Source of the DNA: Candidatus Rokuibacteriota bacterium | GTDB taxonomy: Bacteria > Methylomirabilota > Methylomirabilia > Rokubacteriales > CSP1-6 | Assembly: GCA_003220345.1 (NCBI GenBank) | Contig: QHSC01000117.1 | Span: 1-38,753 of the forward strand | DNA length: 38,753 nucleotides | Direction: 5' to 3' | Shown: in pieces, positions 24,667 to 32,741 of the stretch | How positions within the stretch are numbered: the stretch's first letter is position 1 | Layout: the number at the start of each line of letters is the position of its first letter | Notes under the pieces: generated by a model | Database searches by the model: none | What the model saw: the letters and a program-made list of their open reading frames with translations, nothing else | Told to the model about the DNA's origin: nothing | Position numbers and translations under genes: made by a program

Positions 24667-25485
24667 ATGAGAGACGAGGGGATCCCCACCGCGGCGCAGA
24701 CAGCGTTCCGAGAGGGCTTCGTCGAGGTCGACGGCTTCCGGATCCGGTACATGGAGGCCGGACAGGGGGCGCCGCTCGTTCACCTCCATGGCGCGGGCGG
24801 CCCGCGCGTCACGCCGGCGCACGACCTCCTGGCTCGCCACTTCCGGGTGGTGGCCTTCGAGATGCCCGGCTTCGGCCAGTCGCCCGAGAATACCCGCACG
24901 CGGAGCATGCCCGAGCTCGCATCGACCATGGCGCAGGCGGTCGCGCGCCTCGGTCTCGACACCTTCAATCTCCTGGGCACCTCGTTTGGCGGCAAGACCG
25001 CGCTGTGGCTGGCGCTCCAGGCGCCTTCGCAGGTGCTGGCCCTGGTGCTCGAAGCCCCGGCGGCGATCCGCCAGGAAGGCGCCGAATCGCCCTCCGGCTC
25101 CCCCGAGGAGATCGCGAAGCGCTTGTACGCTCATCCCGAGCGGCTCGGCACCATCCCGTTGCCCGACCCAGTCCTGCGCGCGAAGTCGCAGCCCCTGGTG
25201 CAGCGGCTGCGCGGACCCGACCGTGACGCGGATCTCGAGCGCCGGCTGCCCAGCCTCGTGACTCCGACCCTCGTGCTCTTCGGCACCCTGGACCGCGTCA
25301 TCTCGCCGGCCATGGGGCGCGTCTACAAGGAGCTGATGCCCGGCTGTCAGCTCGTGTTCGTCTACGATGCGGGGCACGCCATCAGCACGGAGCGACCGGA
25401 GGCGTTCGCCGAGGTGGTGGAGGATTTCCTCGAGCGCCACGATGCGTTCGTGATCAGCCGTACCGAGACCGTCATCCACCCCTGA
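24667..25485 (+). CDS. Alpha/beta hydrolase
   Basis: The 272-residue protein has the complete alpha/beta hydrolase triad pattern: HLHGAGG (oxyanion loop, about 39-45), GTSFGG (104-109, nucleophile Ser106), LFGTLDRVIS (acid Asp) and DAGHAIS (catalytic His). It likely cleaves an ester, lactone or C-C bond in the product of the upstream LLM enzyme; this is inference from gene order. I chose ATG 24667, one nt after the LLM stop; an in-frame start further upstream (24637) lies inside the LLM gene. The protein is the intact counterpart of the frameshifted hydrolase at 9415. Confidence 0.88.
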   Translation: MRDEGIPTAAQTAFREGFVEVDGFRIRYMEAGQGAPLVHLHGAGGPRVTPAHDLLARHFRVVAFEMPGFGQSPENTRTRSMPELASTMAQAVARLGLDTFNLLGTSFGGKTALWLALQAPSQVLALVLEAPAAIRQEGAESPSGSPEEIAKRLYAHPERLGTIPLPDPVLRAKSQPLVQRLRGPDRDADLERRLPSLVTPTLVLFGTLDRVISPAMGRVYKELMPGCQLVFVYDAGHAISTERPEAFAEVVEDFLERHDAFVISRTETVIHP

Positions 25486-25496
25486 GGAGTCCTGGC

Positions 25497-26579
25497 ATGC
25501 AGTTCGGGTTGTTCATGATGCCCCTCCACCCGCCTCATCGCGCATTCGCCGATGGCTACGAGCGAGACGTCGACCAGATCGTCCTCGCCGACCAGCTCGG
25601 GTTTCGTGAGGCCTGGATCGGTGAACACCTGACGGAACGCTGGGAGAATGCCCCTGCCCCCGACCTGCTGATCGCCCAGGCTCTGAAGCTGACCAAGACG
25701 GTGAGGCTCGGGACCGGCGTCACCCTCCTGGCGCTCCACCATCCCGTCTACCTGGCGCATCGACTGGCCATGCTCGACCACCTGGCGCGTGGCCGTTTTC
25801 AGTGGGGGATCGGCGGGGGTGGCATCCCGACCGATCTCTCGCTGCTCGGACTGGACTACACGGATCCCGCCGCCGTGCGGGCCCGCTCGGCCGAGGTGCT
25901 GGATGTCGTGCTCAAGCTCTGGGCCTCGGACGGCCAGTTCACGTATCACGGCAAGTTCTTCGACATCGAGACGCCCGTGTTCGACCCCGTGAAGGCCCGC
26001 GGTTACTACATGAAGCCCTACCAGCAGCCCCATCCCCCCATCGCGGTGGCCGCCAGCACCCCGAACTCGGGCTCCATGCGAATGGCGGGAGAGCGCGGCT
26101 GGATCCCCATGTCGAGCTCGCTCCTGTCCCGGCCGTATCTCCGCGATCACTGGCGTCTCGTCGAGGCCGGCGCCGCCAGCGCCGGGCGGCCGGCGGACCG
26201 GAGTCAGTGGCGCGTGGCCCGCGATGTGCTGGTCGCGCCCACGTCGGCGGCCGCCCGCGAGAGGACGCGGGCAGTCCTCGGACGGAACTACGTGCAGCAT
26301 CAGCATCCAAATCGCGTGGGCACGATCCAGATGACGTCCACCAAGCTGGAGCCGTCCATGCCCGATGAGGCGGTGACGGTCGATTACCTGATGGATAACT
26401 TGTGGATCGTCGGCGACCCTTCACAGTGCGTGGAGAAGATCCATCAGCTCTACGAAGAGAGCGGCGGCTTCGGCGCGCTGCTGTCGATCACCACCGACTC
26501 GGACGATGCGGGATGGGACCAGGAGAGCTTGCGTCTCCTGATGGAGCAGGTGGCGCCTCGTGTCGCCCACCTGGGATAG
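25497..26579 (+). CDS. LLM-class flavin-dependent oxidoreductase (monooxygenase type)
   Basis: The 360-residue protein starts MQFGLFMMPLHPPHRAF, as in limonene/alkanal monooxygenase-like LLM members, and continues with VLADQLGFREAWIGEHLTERWENAPAPDLLIAQA, LGTGVTLLALHHPVYLAHRLAMLDHLARGRFQWGIGGGG, QQPHPPIAVAAS and LWIVGDPSQCVEKIHQLYEE. A good GAGGAG site lies before ATG 25497, 11 nt after the hydrolase stop. It is part of the liv-LLM-hydrolase-LLM-amidohydrolase-SDR run. Confidence 0.9.
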   Translation: MQFGLFMMPLHPPHRAFADGYERDVDQIVLADQLGFREAWIGEHLTERWENAPAPDLLIAQALKLTKTVRLGTGVTLLALHHPVYLAHRLAMLDHLARGRFQWGIGGGGIPTDLSLLGLDYTDPAAVRARSAEVLDVVLKLWASDGQFTYHGKFFDIETPVFDPVKARGYYMKPYQQPHPPIAVAASTPNSGSMRMAGERGWIPMSSSLLSRPYLRDHWRLVEAGAASAGRPADRSQWRVARDVLVAPTSAAARERTRAVLGRNYVQHQHPNRVGTIQMTSTKLEPSMPDEAVTVDYLMDNLWIVGDPSQCVEKIHQLYEESGGFGALLSITTDSDDAGWDQESLRLLMEQVAPRVAHLG

Positions 26580-26582
26580 GCC

Positions 26583-27548
26583 ATGATCGTCGACCTCCAC
26601 GCCCACTACTTTCCGAAGGACTACAACGCGATCCTCCTGCGCATTGGCGGACGCAGCCTGCCCGAGGCGGCGCGGCCGATCACGGCGCGACCGATGCGCG
26701 AGGACGACCCCGCAGGGATCGCGACGCGTCTGAAGCAGATGGACGAGGCCGGCGTGCAGCTGCAGGTGCTCTCCCCCGCCGCGAGTCCGCCCTACGCCGA
26801 GAAGGAGGCCGATGCCGTGGAGGCGGCGCGGCTGATCAATGACAACTACGCCGAGCTCGCCAAGACGTACCCGGGCCGGCTGGCCGCCTTCGTGTCGCTG
26901 CCCCTGCCCCACATCGACGCCGCGTTGCGCGAGATGGAGCGCGGCCTGGACCAGCTCGGCATGCTGGGCGTATCGATGACCTGCTCCTGCTTCGACCGCT
27001 CCACCGCCGAGGCGGAGTTCGAGCCGCTCTACCAGGAGATGAACCGGCGGGGCGCGGTGCTGAACTACCACCCGATCCAGAACGGCATCTGCTCGCCCAT
27101 GATCAACGACTACCGGTTCACCGTCTCGGTCGGCGCCTCGCTGGAGGATAGCGCCATCGTGCTCCACCTGATCGCCCGGCGGGTCCCGGAGCGCTACCCG
27201 AACATCAAGTACGTCGTCCCCCACCTGGGCGGGATCATCCCGATGCTGCTCCAGCGGCTCGACAACCAGGCCCCGCGCCAGTACCCGGATCTGCCGGAGC
27301 CCCCGAGCGTGACCGCCCGCCGCTTCTACTACGACACCGTTGGCCACGGCTCGCAGGCGGCCCTGCTCTGCGCCTGGAAGGCGTTCGGCGCCGACCACCT
27401 CGTGGCGGGGAGCGACTACCCGGTCCTGCTCGCCTTCGAGACGTATCGGCAGACGTTCCACTACATCCACGAGTGCGGCCTGCCCGCCGAGGACGTCGAC
27501 AAGATCCTCAACCACAACGCCCAGATCGTCCTGGGCCTGCCGCACTGA
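26583..27548 (+). CDS. Amidohydrolase family 2 (ACMSD-like) protein
   Basis: The 321-residue TIM-barrel protein begins MIVDLHAHYFP with the HxH metal motif (His6, His8), has YHPIQNG and VPHLGGIIPMLLQRLD in the middle, and VAGSDYPVLLAFE near the C-terminal end with the metal Asp. Relatives of this family (2-amino-3-carboxymuconate-6-semialdehyde decarboxylase and gamma-resorcylate decarboxylase) remove carboxyl groups with a divalent metal, so a decarboxylation or hydrolysis step is likely. ATG 26583 lies 3 nt after the LLM stop. The SDR gene follows 33 nt later. Confidence 0.87.
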   Translation: MIVDLHAHYFPKDYNAILLRIGGRSLPEAARPITARPMREDDPAGIATRLKQMDEAGVQLQVLSPAASPPYAEKEADAVEAARLINDNYAELAKTYPGRLAAFVSLPLPHIDAALREMERGLDQLGMLGVSMTCSCFDRSTAEAEFEPLYQEMNRRGAVLNYHPIQNGICSPMINDYRFTVSVGASLEDSAIVLHLIARRVPERYPNIKYVVPHLGGIIPMLLQRLDNQAPRQYPDLPEPPSVTARRFYYDTVGHGSQAALLCAWKAFGADHLVAGSDYPVLLAFETYRQTFHYIHECGLPAEDVDKILNHNAQIVLGLPH

Positions 27549-27581
27549 GACGCTACTTCCACATCACCGGGAGGTCGGGCC

Positions 27582-28400
27582 ATGGACCTGGGGCTTCGAG
27601 GCAAGCATGCGATCGTGACGGGGGGGAGTCTGGGCATCGGCAAGGCCATTGCGCGGGAGCTGGCTCGCGAAGGAGTGGATGTCGCGATCGTGGCCCGCAC
27701 GAAGGCGCAGCTCGAAGCGGCGGCGCGGGAGCTCGCCGGCGAGACCGGCCAGCGCGTCATTTCACTGGTCGCCGATGTGACCAGCAAAGAGCAGGTGGAC
27801 GAGATGGTGGCCCAGGCGGTCAGGCAGCTGGGCGGGCTGCACATACTGGTCAATAGCGGGTCGCCGCCGGGAGGCTCGGCCACGGCCACCGGCCCCATCG
27901 AGACCATCGTCGACGAGGACCTGCTGCACGATTTCAACGTGAAGTACGTGGGGGCGTTGCGCTGCGCCCGCGCCGCCATCCCCCACCTGAAGGCGCAGAA
28001 GTGGGGCCGCATCATCAACATCAGCGGGACCAACGCGCGCAACGCCGGCAATCTGAGCGGCGGCGCCCGCAACACCTCTCTGGTGCACTTCACCAAGACC
28101 CTGGCCGTCCAGCTGGGCCGCTTCGGGATCACGGTCAACTGCATCCACCCCGGCATCACGCGCACGGAGCGCACCCCACGCCTGCTCGCCGCCCGGGCCG
28201 CCGAGCTGCGCATCGCCCCCGAAGAAGTCGAGCGGCGCGACTATGCCGACGATTCTCCCCGGGGCAACGCCATCGGCCGCATGGTGGACGCGGCGGAGGT
28301 TGCCGACGTGGCGGTCTTCCTGGCCTCGGACAGAGCCTGGGCCGTCACCGGCGAGCTCGTCGTGGCCACCGGGGGCGCCGGCAAGGCGGTCTACTACTGA
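27582..28400 (+). CDS. SDR-family oxidoreductase lacking the usual catalytic Tyr-x-x-x-Lys
   Basis: The 272-residue protein has a clear Rossmann dinucleotide site (TGGSLGIGKAIA near residue 13, VADVT at the adenine pocket) and SDR length and order. In the active-site region IINISGTNARNAGNLSGGARNTSLVHFTKTLA, the expected Tyr and Lys of YxxxK are absent; the segment fits that position but carries Gly and Asn. ISG keeps the Ser. It may bind NAD(P)H without standard catalysis, or use other residues. It lies at the end of the plus-strand catabolic operon, 33 nt after the amidohydrolase. Confidence 0.85.
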   Translation: MDLGLRGKHAIVTGGSLGIGKAIARELAREGVDVAIVARTKAQLEAAARELAGETGQRVISLVADVTSKEQVDEMVAQAVRQLGGLHILVNSGSPPGGSATATGPIETIVDEDLLHDFNVKYVGALRCARAAIPHLKAQKWGRIINISGTNARNAGNLSGGARNTSLVHFTKTLAVQLGRFGITVNCIHPGITRTERTPRLLAARAAELRIAPEEVERRDYADDSPRGNAIGRMVDAAEVADVAVFLASDRAWAVTGELVVATGGAGKAVYY

Positions 28401-28434
28401 GGGGTCAGGATCGGCCCGCTCTCCCGCGGCGCGC

Positions 28435-29577
28435 TCAGCTGATCAGGCCGTAAAACTTCCCCGCGTTCTCGCAGGTCATCTTCCGCGTGACCTCGGCGGG
28501 CAGGTGCGCGAACTGCTCGGTGATGTATTTCTCCGACTCCGGCCACACGCCATCCGGATGCGGGTAGTCCGAGCCCCACATCAGCGTCTCGACGCCCATC
28601 TCGTCGATGAGCTTGGTGCCCACGCGGTCGTACTGGAACGTCGCCTTGCACTGCCGGCGCCAGTACTCGCTGGGCTTCAGTTTGAGGGGGAGATCCTTGT
28701 ACTGATCCTCGTACTCGAAATCCATGCGGTCGATCACGTAGGGAATCCAGCCGATGCCGCTCTCGCCGAAGGCGATGCGCATGTTCGGATAGCGCTCGAA
28801 GACGGCCCGGCCCATCAGCGCGGTCAGGATGTTCCCCAGCGTCATCTGGAAGAGGCAGAGGCTGCTGTAGGACAGCGCCCGCAGGGTGAGCCCGGTGTAC
28901 TGCTCGCGCAGCTTCGGTGACACCGACGGGAAGGTGTGGAAGTGCAGGGGGATGCCGACTTCGTTGATCGCCTCCCACAGCGGCTCCCAGAGCGGATGCC
29001 ACATCGGCTCCATGTCCCAGGAGCACGACAGCTCGATGCCCTTGAAGCCCAGCTTGGCCACGCGATGGACCTCGGCCACGGCAGCCTCGATGTCGCCGTA
29101 GGGGAGGCAGGCGAGGCCGATGTGGCGGTCGGGATAGTGGCTGCAGAAGTCGTTCAGCCAGGTGTTGTAGATCCGCAGCATCTCGTTGGAGGCCTCGCGG
29201 TCGTTCAGCTTGGCCGCCGCCGCGAGAATGCCGTAGATGACCTCGGCGTCGACGCCGTCGCGATCCATCTCCTTGACGCGCAGATGGGGGTCGCCCGGCC
29301 GGCGAATGCCTTTCTTGCCGTCCTCGTACAACCCGGTCGCCGCCATCACGTCGACCCGGAGCTGCTTGCCCGGCTCGTGCTTCGTGCCCGAGGCGCCCAC
29401 GCCGCCCGCCAGGCCGAAGGTCGCCCCGTTGTTGGCGACCCACCGCGGGCCGTCCGGCCCCTCCGCGACATACGGCATGCGGTCTTTCAGGGCCGCGGGC
29501 GCCTCGGACACGAACAGGTCCGGGGGCAGCCAGATCAGATCGAGGTGACAGTCCGCCGAGATCCGATTGTAGTGCAT
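28435..29577 (-). CDS. Amidohydrolase family 2 protein
   Basis: The 380-residue protein belongs to the same broad superfamily as the one at 26583 but is a distinct group. It has ISADCHLDLIWLP at the N-terminus (the HxH is reduced to a single His in CHLD), KLGFKGIELSCSWDMEPMWHPLW, VGIPLHFHTFP, and MWGSDYPHPDGVWPESE near the C-terminus, giving metal or catalytic His and Asp. Many such proteins decarboxylate aromatic or unsaturated acids; some are hydrolases. GGAAGGAGAGG precedes ATG 29577. It converges with the SDR gene and diverges from the NTF2-like gene, so it is a separate transcription unit. Confidence 0.85.
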   Translation of the reverse strand: MHYNRISADCHLDLIWLPPDLFVSEAPAALKDRMPYVAEGPDGPRWVANNGATFGLAGGVGASGTKHEPGKQLRVDVMAATGLYEDGKKGIRRPGDPHLRVKEMDRDGVDAEVIYGILAAAAKLNDREASNEMLRIYNTWLNDFCSHYPDRHIGLACLPYGDIEAAVAEVHRVAKLGFKGIELSCSWDMEPMWHPLWEPLWEAINEVGIPLHFHTFPSVSPKLREQYTGLTLRALSYSSLCLFQMTLGNILTALMGRAVFERYPNMRIAFGESGIGWIPYVIDRMDFEYEDQYKDLPLKLKPSEYWRRQCKATFQYDRVGTKLIDEMGVETLMWGSDYPHPDGVWPESEKYITEQFAHLPAEVTRKMTCENAGKFYGLIS

Positions 29578-29770
29578 GCCCTCTCCTTCCCGCCTGCCTG
29601 CGTTCGAAGCTCGTGAACAGAGCCGGTCACGTGGGTCCGACGGTAGCGCCCTCGCCTCTGAACGTCAAGCGGAGGGCGTCGCGTGCAGGCAAGCGCATCA
29701 CCTCGCGGGGGCGCGTGATTTTGCGGTAGGATCACCACGCTGTTCCATCGATGGCAAGGGAGGAGACGAC

Positions 29771-30169
29771 ATGACACCGACAGGTACCGAGCGGACCACG
29801 GTCGAGGCCGACGTCCTGCGCGCCGACGACCAGCGATTCGACGCGATGCGACGTGGTGACTGGACGGCGCTGGATGCCGCGCTGGCCGACGATCTGACCT
29901 ACGTGCACTCCACCGCCCGGCTCGAGTCCAAGGCCGAGCACATCGCGAACCTCCGCGCCGGGAAGCCGCACTACCGCGGCATCGCGCCTCGGGAGCGGAG
30001 CGCGCGGGTGCACGGCGGCATCGGCATCGTCAATGGCGTGTCCGAGATGCACGTGGACAACGCCGGGAAGGAGCAGCGCTTCACCGTCCGCTACCTCGCG
30101 GTGTACGCGAAGATCGCCGAGCGCTGGCGCATGATCGCCTGGCAATCGACCCGCCAGCCCGACGCCTAG
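29771..30169 (+). CDS. NTF2-like (SnoaL/DUF4440-type) protein
   Basis: The 132-residue protein has the small alpha+beta NTF2-like pattern: ADDQRFDAMRRGDWTALDAALADDLTYVHSTARLESKAEHIANLRAG, a middle strand region and TVRYLAVYAKIAERWRMIAWQSTR at the end. These folds occur in isomerases, cyclases and ligand-binding proteins; no catalytic assignment is possible. GGAGGAG precedes ATG 29771. The open frame upstream to 29576 has no ribosome-binding site and is probably noise. Confidence 0.85.
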   Translation: MTPTGTERTTVEADVLRADDQRFDAMRRGDWTALDAALADDLTYVHSTARLESKAEHIANLRAGKPHYRGIAPRERSARVHGGIGIVNGVSEMHVDNAGKEQRFTVRYLAVYAKIAERWRMIAWQSTRQPDA

Positions 30170-30232
30170 CCTGGTTGCCTGCATTTTTGAGTCCCGGATG
30201 TTGCCGACGGTAGTGTCCGCGCTGGCGCGGCC

Positions 30233-30898
30233 GTGAGTGTCGAGCGCATCGACGTCGCCGGCGACCCTCCCGTCCGCGGCGTCCTGCACCTGGCCGGTTC
30301 TACCAAGGGCGATGGCCTCGTGCTCACCCACGGCGCCGGCGGCAACGCCGACGCGCCGCTCCTGGTGGCGGTGGCCGGAGCTTTCGCCGAGCGCGGCGTC
30401 ATCGTCCTGCGCTGCGACCTGCCGTACCGCCAGGCCCGGCCGCGCGGTGGGCCTTCGCCGGGCGGCGCCGCGCGCGATCGCGAAGGGCTCCGCGCCGCGC
30501 TCCGCGTGCTTCGCGAGCGCGTCAAGGACCGTCTTTTCCTCGGCGGCCACTCCTACGGCGGCCGCCAGGCCTCCATGCTCCTCGCCGCCGAGCCGGCGCT
30601 GGCCAGCGCCCTGCTCCTCCAGTCCTACCCGCTGCATCCGCCCGGCCGGCCCCAAAATCTCCGCACCGCCCATCTTCCAGACCTGCGCCTGCCCACCCTC
30701 TTCGTCCACGGGACCACCGATACGTTCGGCTCGCTCGCCGAGGTGGACAAGGCACGAGCGCTCATTCCTGGACGGACGGTGCTCCTGCCGGTGAGCGGCG
30801 GGCACGATCTCGGCTGGAGCCGAAAACGCGGGGACGCCACGCTTCCCGAGCGCATCGCAGAGGCGTTCCTGGCGCTTGCGGGCCCGAGCGAGCGGTGA
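30233..30898 (+). CDS. KANL3/Tex30-type alpha/beta hydrolase
   Basis: The 221-residue protein has GLVLTHGAGGNAD (oxyanion region), the nucleophile elbow GHSYGG (105-110, Ser107), LFVHGTTDTFG with the acid Asp and SGGHDLGW with the catalytic His. This is the small alpha/beta hydrolase group related to KANL3/Tex30. It starts at GTG 30233. The gap of 63 nt from the NTF2-like gene contains no obvious terminator, so the two may be co-transcribed. Substrate unknown. Confidence 0.85.
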   Translation: MSVERIDVAGDPPVRGVLHLAGSTKGDGLVLTHGAGGNADAPLLVAVAGAFAERGVIVLRCDLPYRQARPRGGPSPGGAARDREGLRAALRVLRERVKDRLFLGGHSYGGRQASMLLAAEPALASALLLQSYPLHPPGRPQNLRTAHLPDLRLPTLFVHGTTDTFGSLAEVDKARALIPGRTVLLPVSGGHDLGWSRKRGDATLPERIAEAFLALAGPSER

Positions 30899-30953
30899 CC
30901 GCCCTCCGCAGCAGCCCCTGCGCATCCGACAGGTTCGAGCGGAGGACACTTTG

Positions 30954-30983
30954 TTGTCAACGCCGTGGAAAGTGCGCTAACGT
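30954..30983 (+). promoter_or_regulatory. Possible promoter for the small protein-patatin pair
   Basis: TTGTCA (30954-30959) and TAACGT (30978-30983) are 18 nt apart. The -35 is good and the -10 fair. It lies 30 nt before the ATG at 31014. Confidence 0.35.
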
Positions 30984-31013
30984 TCTTTCCGGGCTCGTGC
31001 TCGGGAGGGTCGA

Positions 31014-31244
31014 ATGAGCTACGTCATCGTGCGATTCGTGGAGCCGCGTGAGGTGTACATCGACGATCAGGCTCAGGGGAGCAACCTGGCCGCGAGCGGC
31101 AAGCCCCGCGCGCTGTTCGTCGGCGCCGGGGTTCACACCTTCCGGCTCGGCGGAGCCGCGGACGTGGACCCGCCGACCCAAAAGCTCGACGTGCCCGAGC
31201 GCCCGATCCTCGACCCCTTCTCCGTCGCCTTCCATAAATGCTGA
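31014..31244 (+). CDS. Small hypothetical protein upstream of patatin
   Basis: The 76-residue protein (MSYVIVRFVEPREVYIDDQ...) looks like a compact beta-rich domain, with an alternating VYID / VGAGVHTFRL pattern that vaguely resembles a PEGA-like domain, though I cannot confirm it. It has no signal peptide. GGGAGGG precedes the ATG. Its TGA overlaps the start of the patatin gene (ATGCTGA), so translation is coupled and a functional link is likely. Confidence 0.7.
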   Translation: MSYVIVRFVEPREVYIDDQAQGSNLAASGKPRALFVGAGVHTFRLGGAADVDPPTQKLDVPERPILDPFSVAFHKC

Positions 31245-32731
31245 TCGCCCTCATCCGCGGTCTCGCCATGGCCGCACTCGTGGCGACGCTGACGGGATGC
31301 GCGGCGGGGCCCGTCAACCCCCGCCTGGACGCCTACGGGCCCGACGGCTATCGCTACGCGAAAGTCCGTGGCGAGGGCGCCGAGCAGGAGCTGTTCGTCA
31401 TCCTCGCCTTCTCCGGCGGCGGGACCCGAGCGGCCGCGTTCTCCTACGGGCTCCTCGAAGGTCTGCACTCGATTACGTACCGGCCGCCCCCCGACGCCGA
31501 GCGCACGCTGCTCGCGGACGTCGACGTGATCTCCTCGGTGTCGGGCGGAAGCTTCACGGCCGCGCACTACGCCCTCTTCGGTGTCGAGGGGTTCAAGCGG
31601 TTCGAGGAGGACTTTCTCTACCGCGACATCCAGGGTGAACTGATCGCCCGCGCGTTGACGCCCTGGAACTGGGTGCGTCTCCTCCGCTCCGACTACAGCC
31701 GGATCGATCTCGCCGCCGACCTCTACGACGAAGTGGTATTCAAACGCGCCACGTTCGCCACGCTCCTGCAACAGTCGCGTGGTCGTCCCTACGTGCTGCT
31801 CAACGCCACCGACATGACGCTCGGCGCGCGCTTCGAGTTCACGCAGGACCAGTTCGATCTCCTCTGCTCCGACCTCTCGCAGGTCCCGGTGGCTCGCGCG
31901 GTCGCCGCGTCGTCGGCCTTCCCGATCCTTCTGAGCCCGCTCACCCTTCACAACTACGGGGGCGATCACTGCGATCCGGATCGATTCCTCCCTCCGACGT
32001 GGCTGAAGAGTGCCTCCGAGCCCTCCAATCCCCCGCGACGTCAGGCTCTCGCGCGCAACCTGATGTCCTATCGGCAGGATCTGAAGGACCGGCCGTTCGT
32101 GCACCTCCTCGACGGCGGGCTCGCCGACAACATCGGCCTGCGCGGCCCGTATATCGCCCTGAGCGGACAGGACAGCGCGTGGAGCGTCTACAGCAAGATC
32201 AATAACCGTCAGATTCGACGCGTGCTCGTCATCACGGCCAACGCCAAGACAGGCCGGGCTCCGAGCTGGGACAGGCGGGAATCGCCGCCGGGCATCTCGA
32301 GCGTGCTTGGCCTCGTGACCACGGGCCCGATGGGCAACTACTCGTTCGAGACGGTACAGCTCATCGCCGAGCACTTCGGCAGGCTCAACGCGGATATCGA
32401 AACTTATGGCGCGTGCGACCGGATAGCCAAGGCGCAGTGCCCCGCGTTCAGCATGCCCTTCGAGCTTCCCGCCCTCGTGAGCTTCCACGCGGTCGAGCTG
32501 TCATTCGACAAGGTGACGGACAACCGTGACCTGCAACTGTGTCTGGAGGGGCTCGCGACTTCGTTCGCCCTGCCGCGCGCGCAAGTGACGCTGGTACGTC
32601 AGGTGGCCCAGCGCCTGCTCATGACCTCGCCCGAGTTCCTTGACGCCATGCGCGCGATCGCCCCCGGATGGCAGCCGCGCGAAGTGACGATCGACCCCGC
32701 CCTCATCGCGGAGGCATGTTCGAAGGACTGA
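31238..32731 (+). CDS. Patatin-like phospholipase, lipoprotein
   Basis: The 497-residue protein has a lipoprotein signal with lipobox LTGC (Cys21), so it should be anchored to a membrane. It shows the patatin plan: oxyanion loop FSGGGTRA (about 58-65), the nucleophile region ISSVSGGSF (Ser102; SxSxG rather than the usual GxSxG), and the acid part HLLDGGLADNIGLR (Asp of the Ser-Asp dyad). Patatins hydrolyse acyl ester bonds of phospholipids. The extra 190 residues after the DGG motif include a long region of unknown function. It overlaps the small upstream gene by 7 nt and converges with the next gene 10 nt away. Confidence 0.88.
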   Translation: MLIALIRGLAMAALVATLTGCAAGPVNPRLDAYGPDGYRYAKVRGEGAEQELFVILAFSGGGTRAAAFSYGLLEGLHSITYRPPPDAERTLLADVDVISSVSGGSFTAAHYALFGVEGFKRFEEDFLYRDIQGELIARALTPWNWVRLLRSDYSRIDLAADLYDEVVFKRATFATLLQQSRGRPYVLLNATDMTLGARFEFTQDQFDLLCSDLSQVPVARAVAASSAFPILLSPLTLHNYGGDHCDPDRFLPPTWLKSASEPSNPPRRQALARNLMSYRQDLKDRPFVHLLDGGLADNIGLRGPYIALSGQDSAWSVYSKINNRQIRRVLVITANAKTGRAPSWDRRESPPGISSVLGLVTTGPMGNYSFETVQLIAEHFGRLNADIETYGACDRIAKAQCPAFSMPFELPALVSFHAVELSFDKVTDNRDLQLCLEGLATSFALPRAQVTLVRQVAQRLLMTSPEFLDAMRAIAPGWQPREVTIDPALIAEACSKD

Positions 32732-32741
32732 TCCTGGTCGC

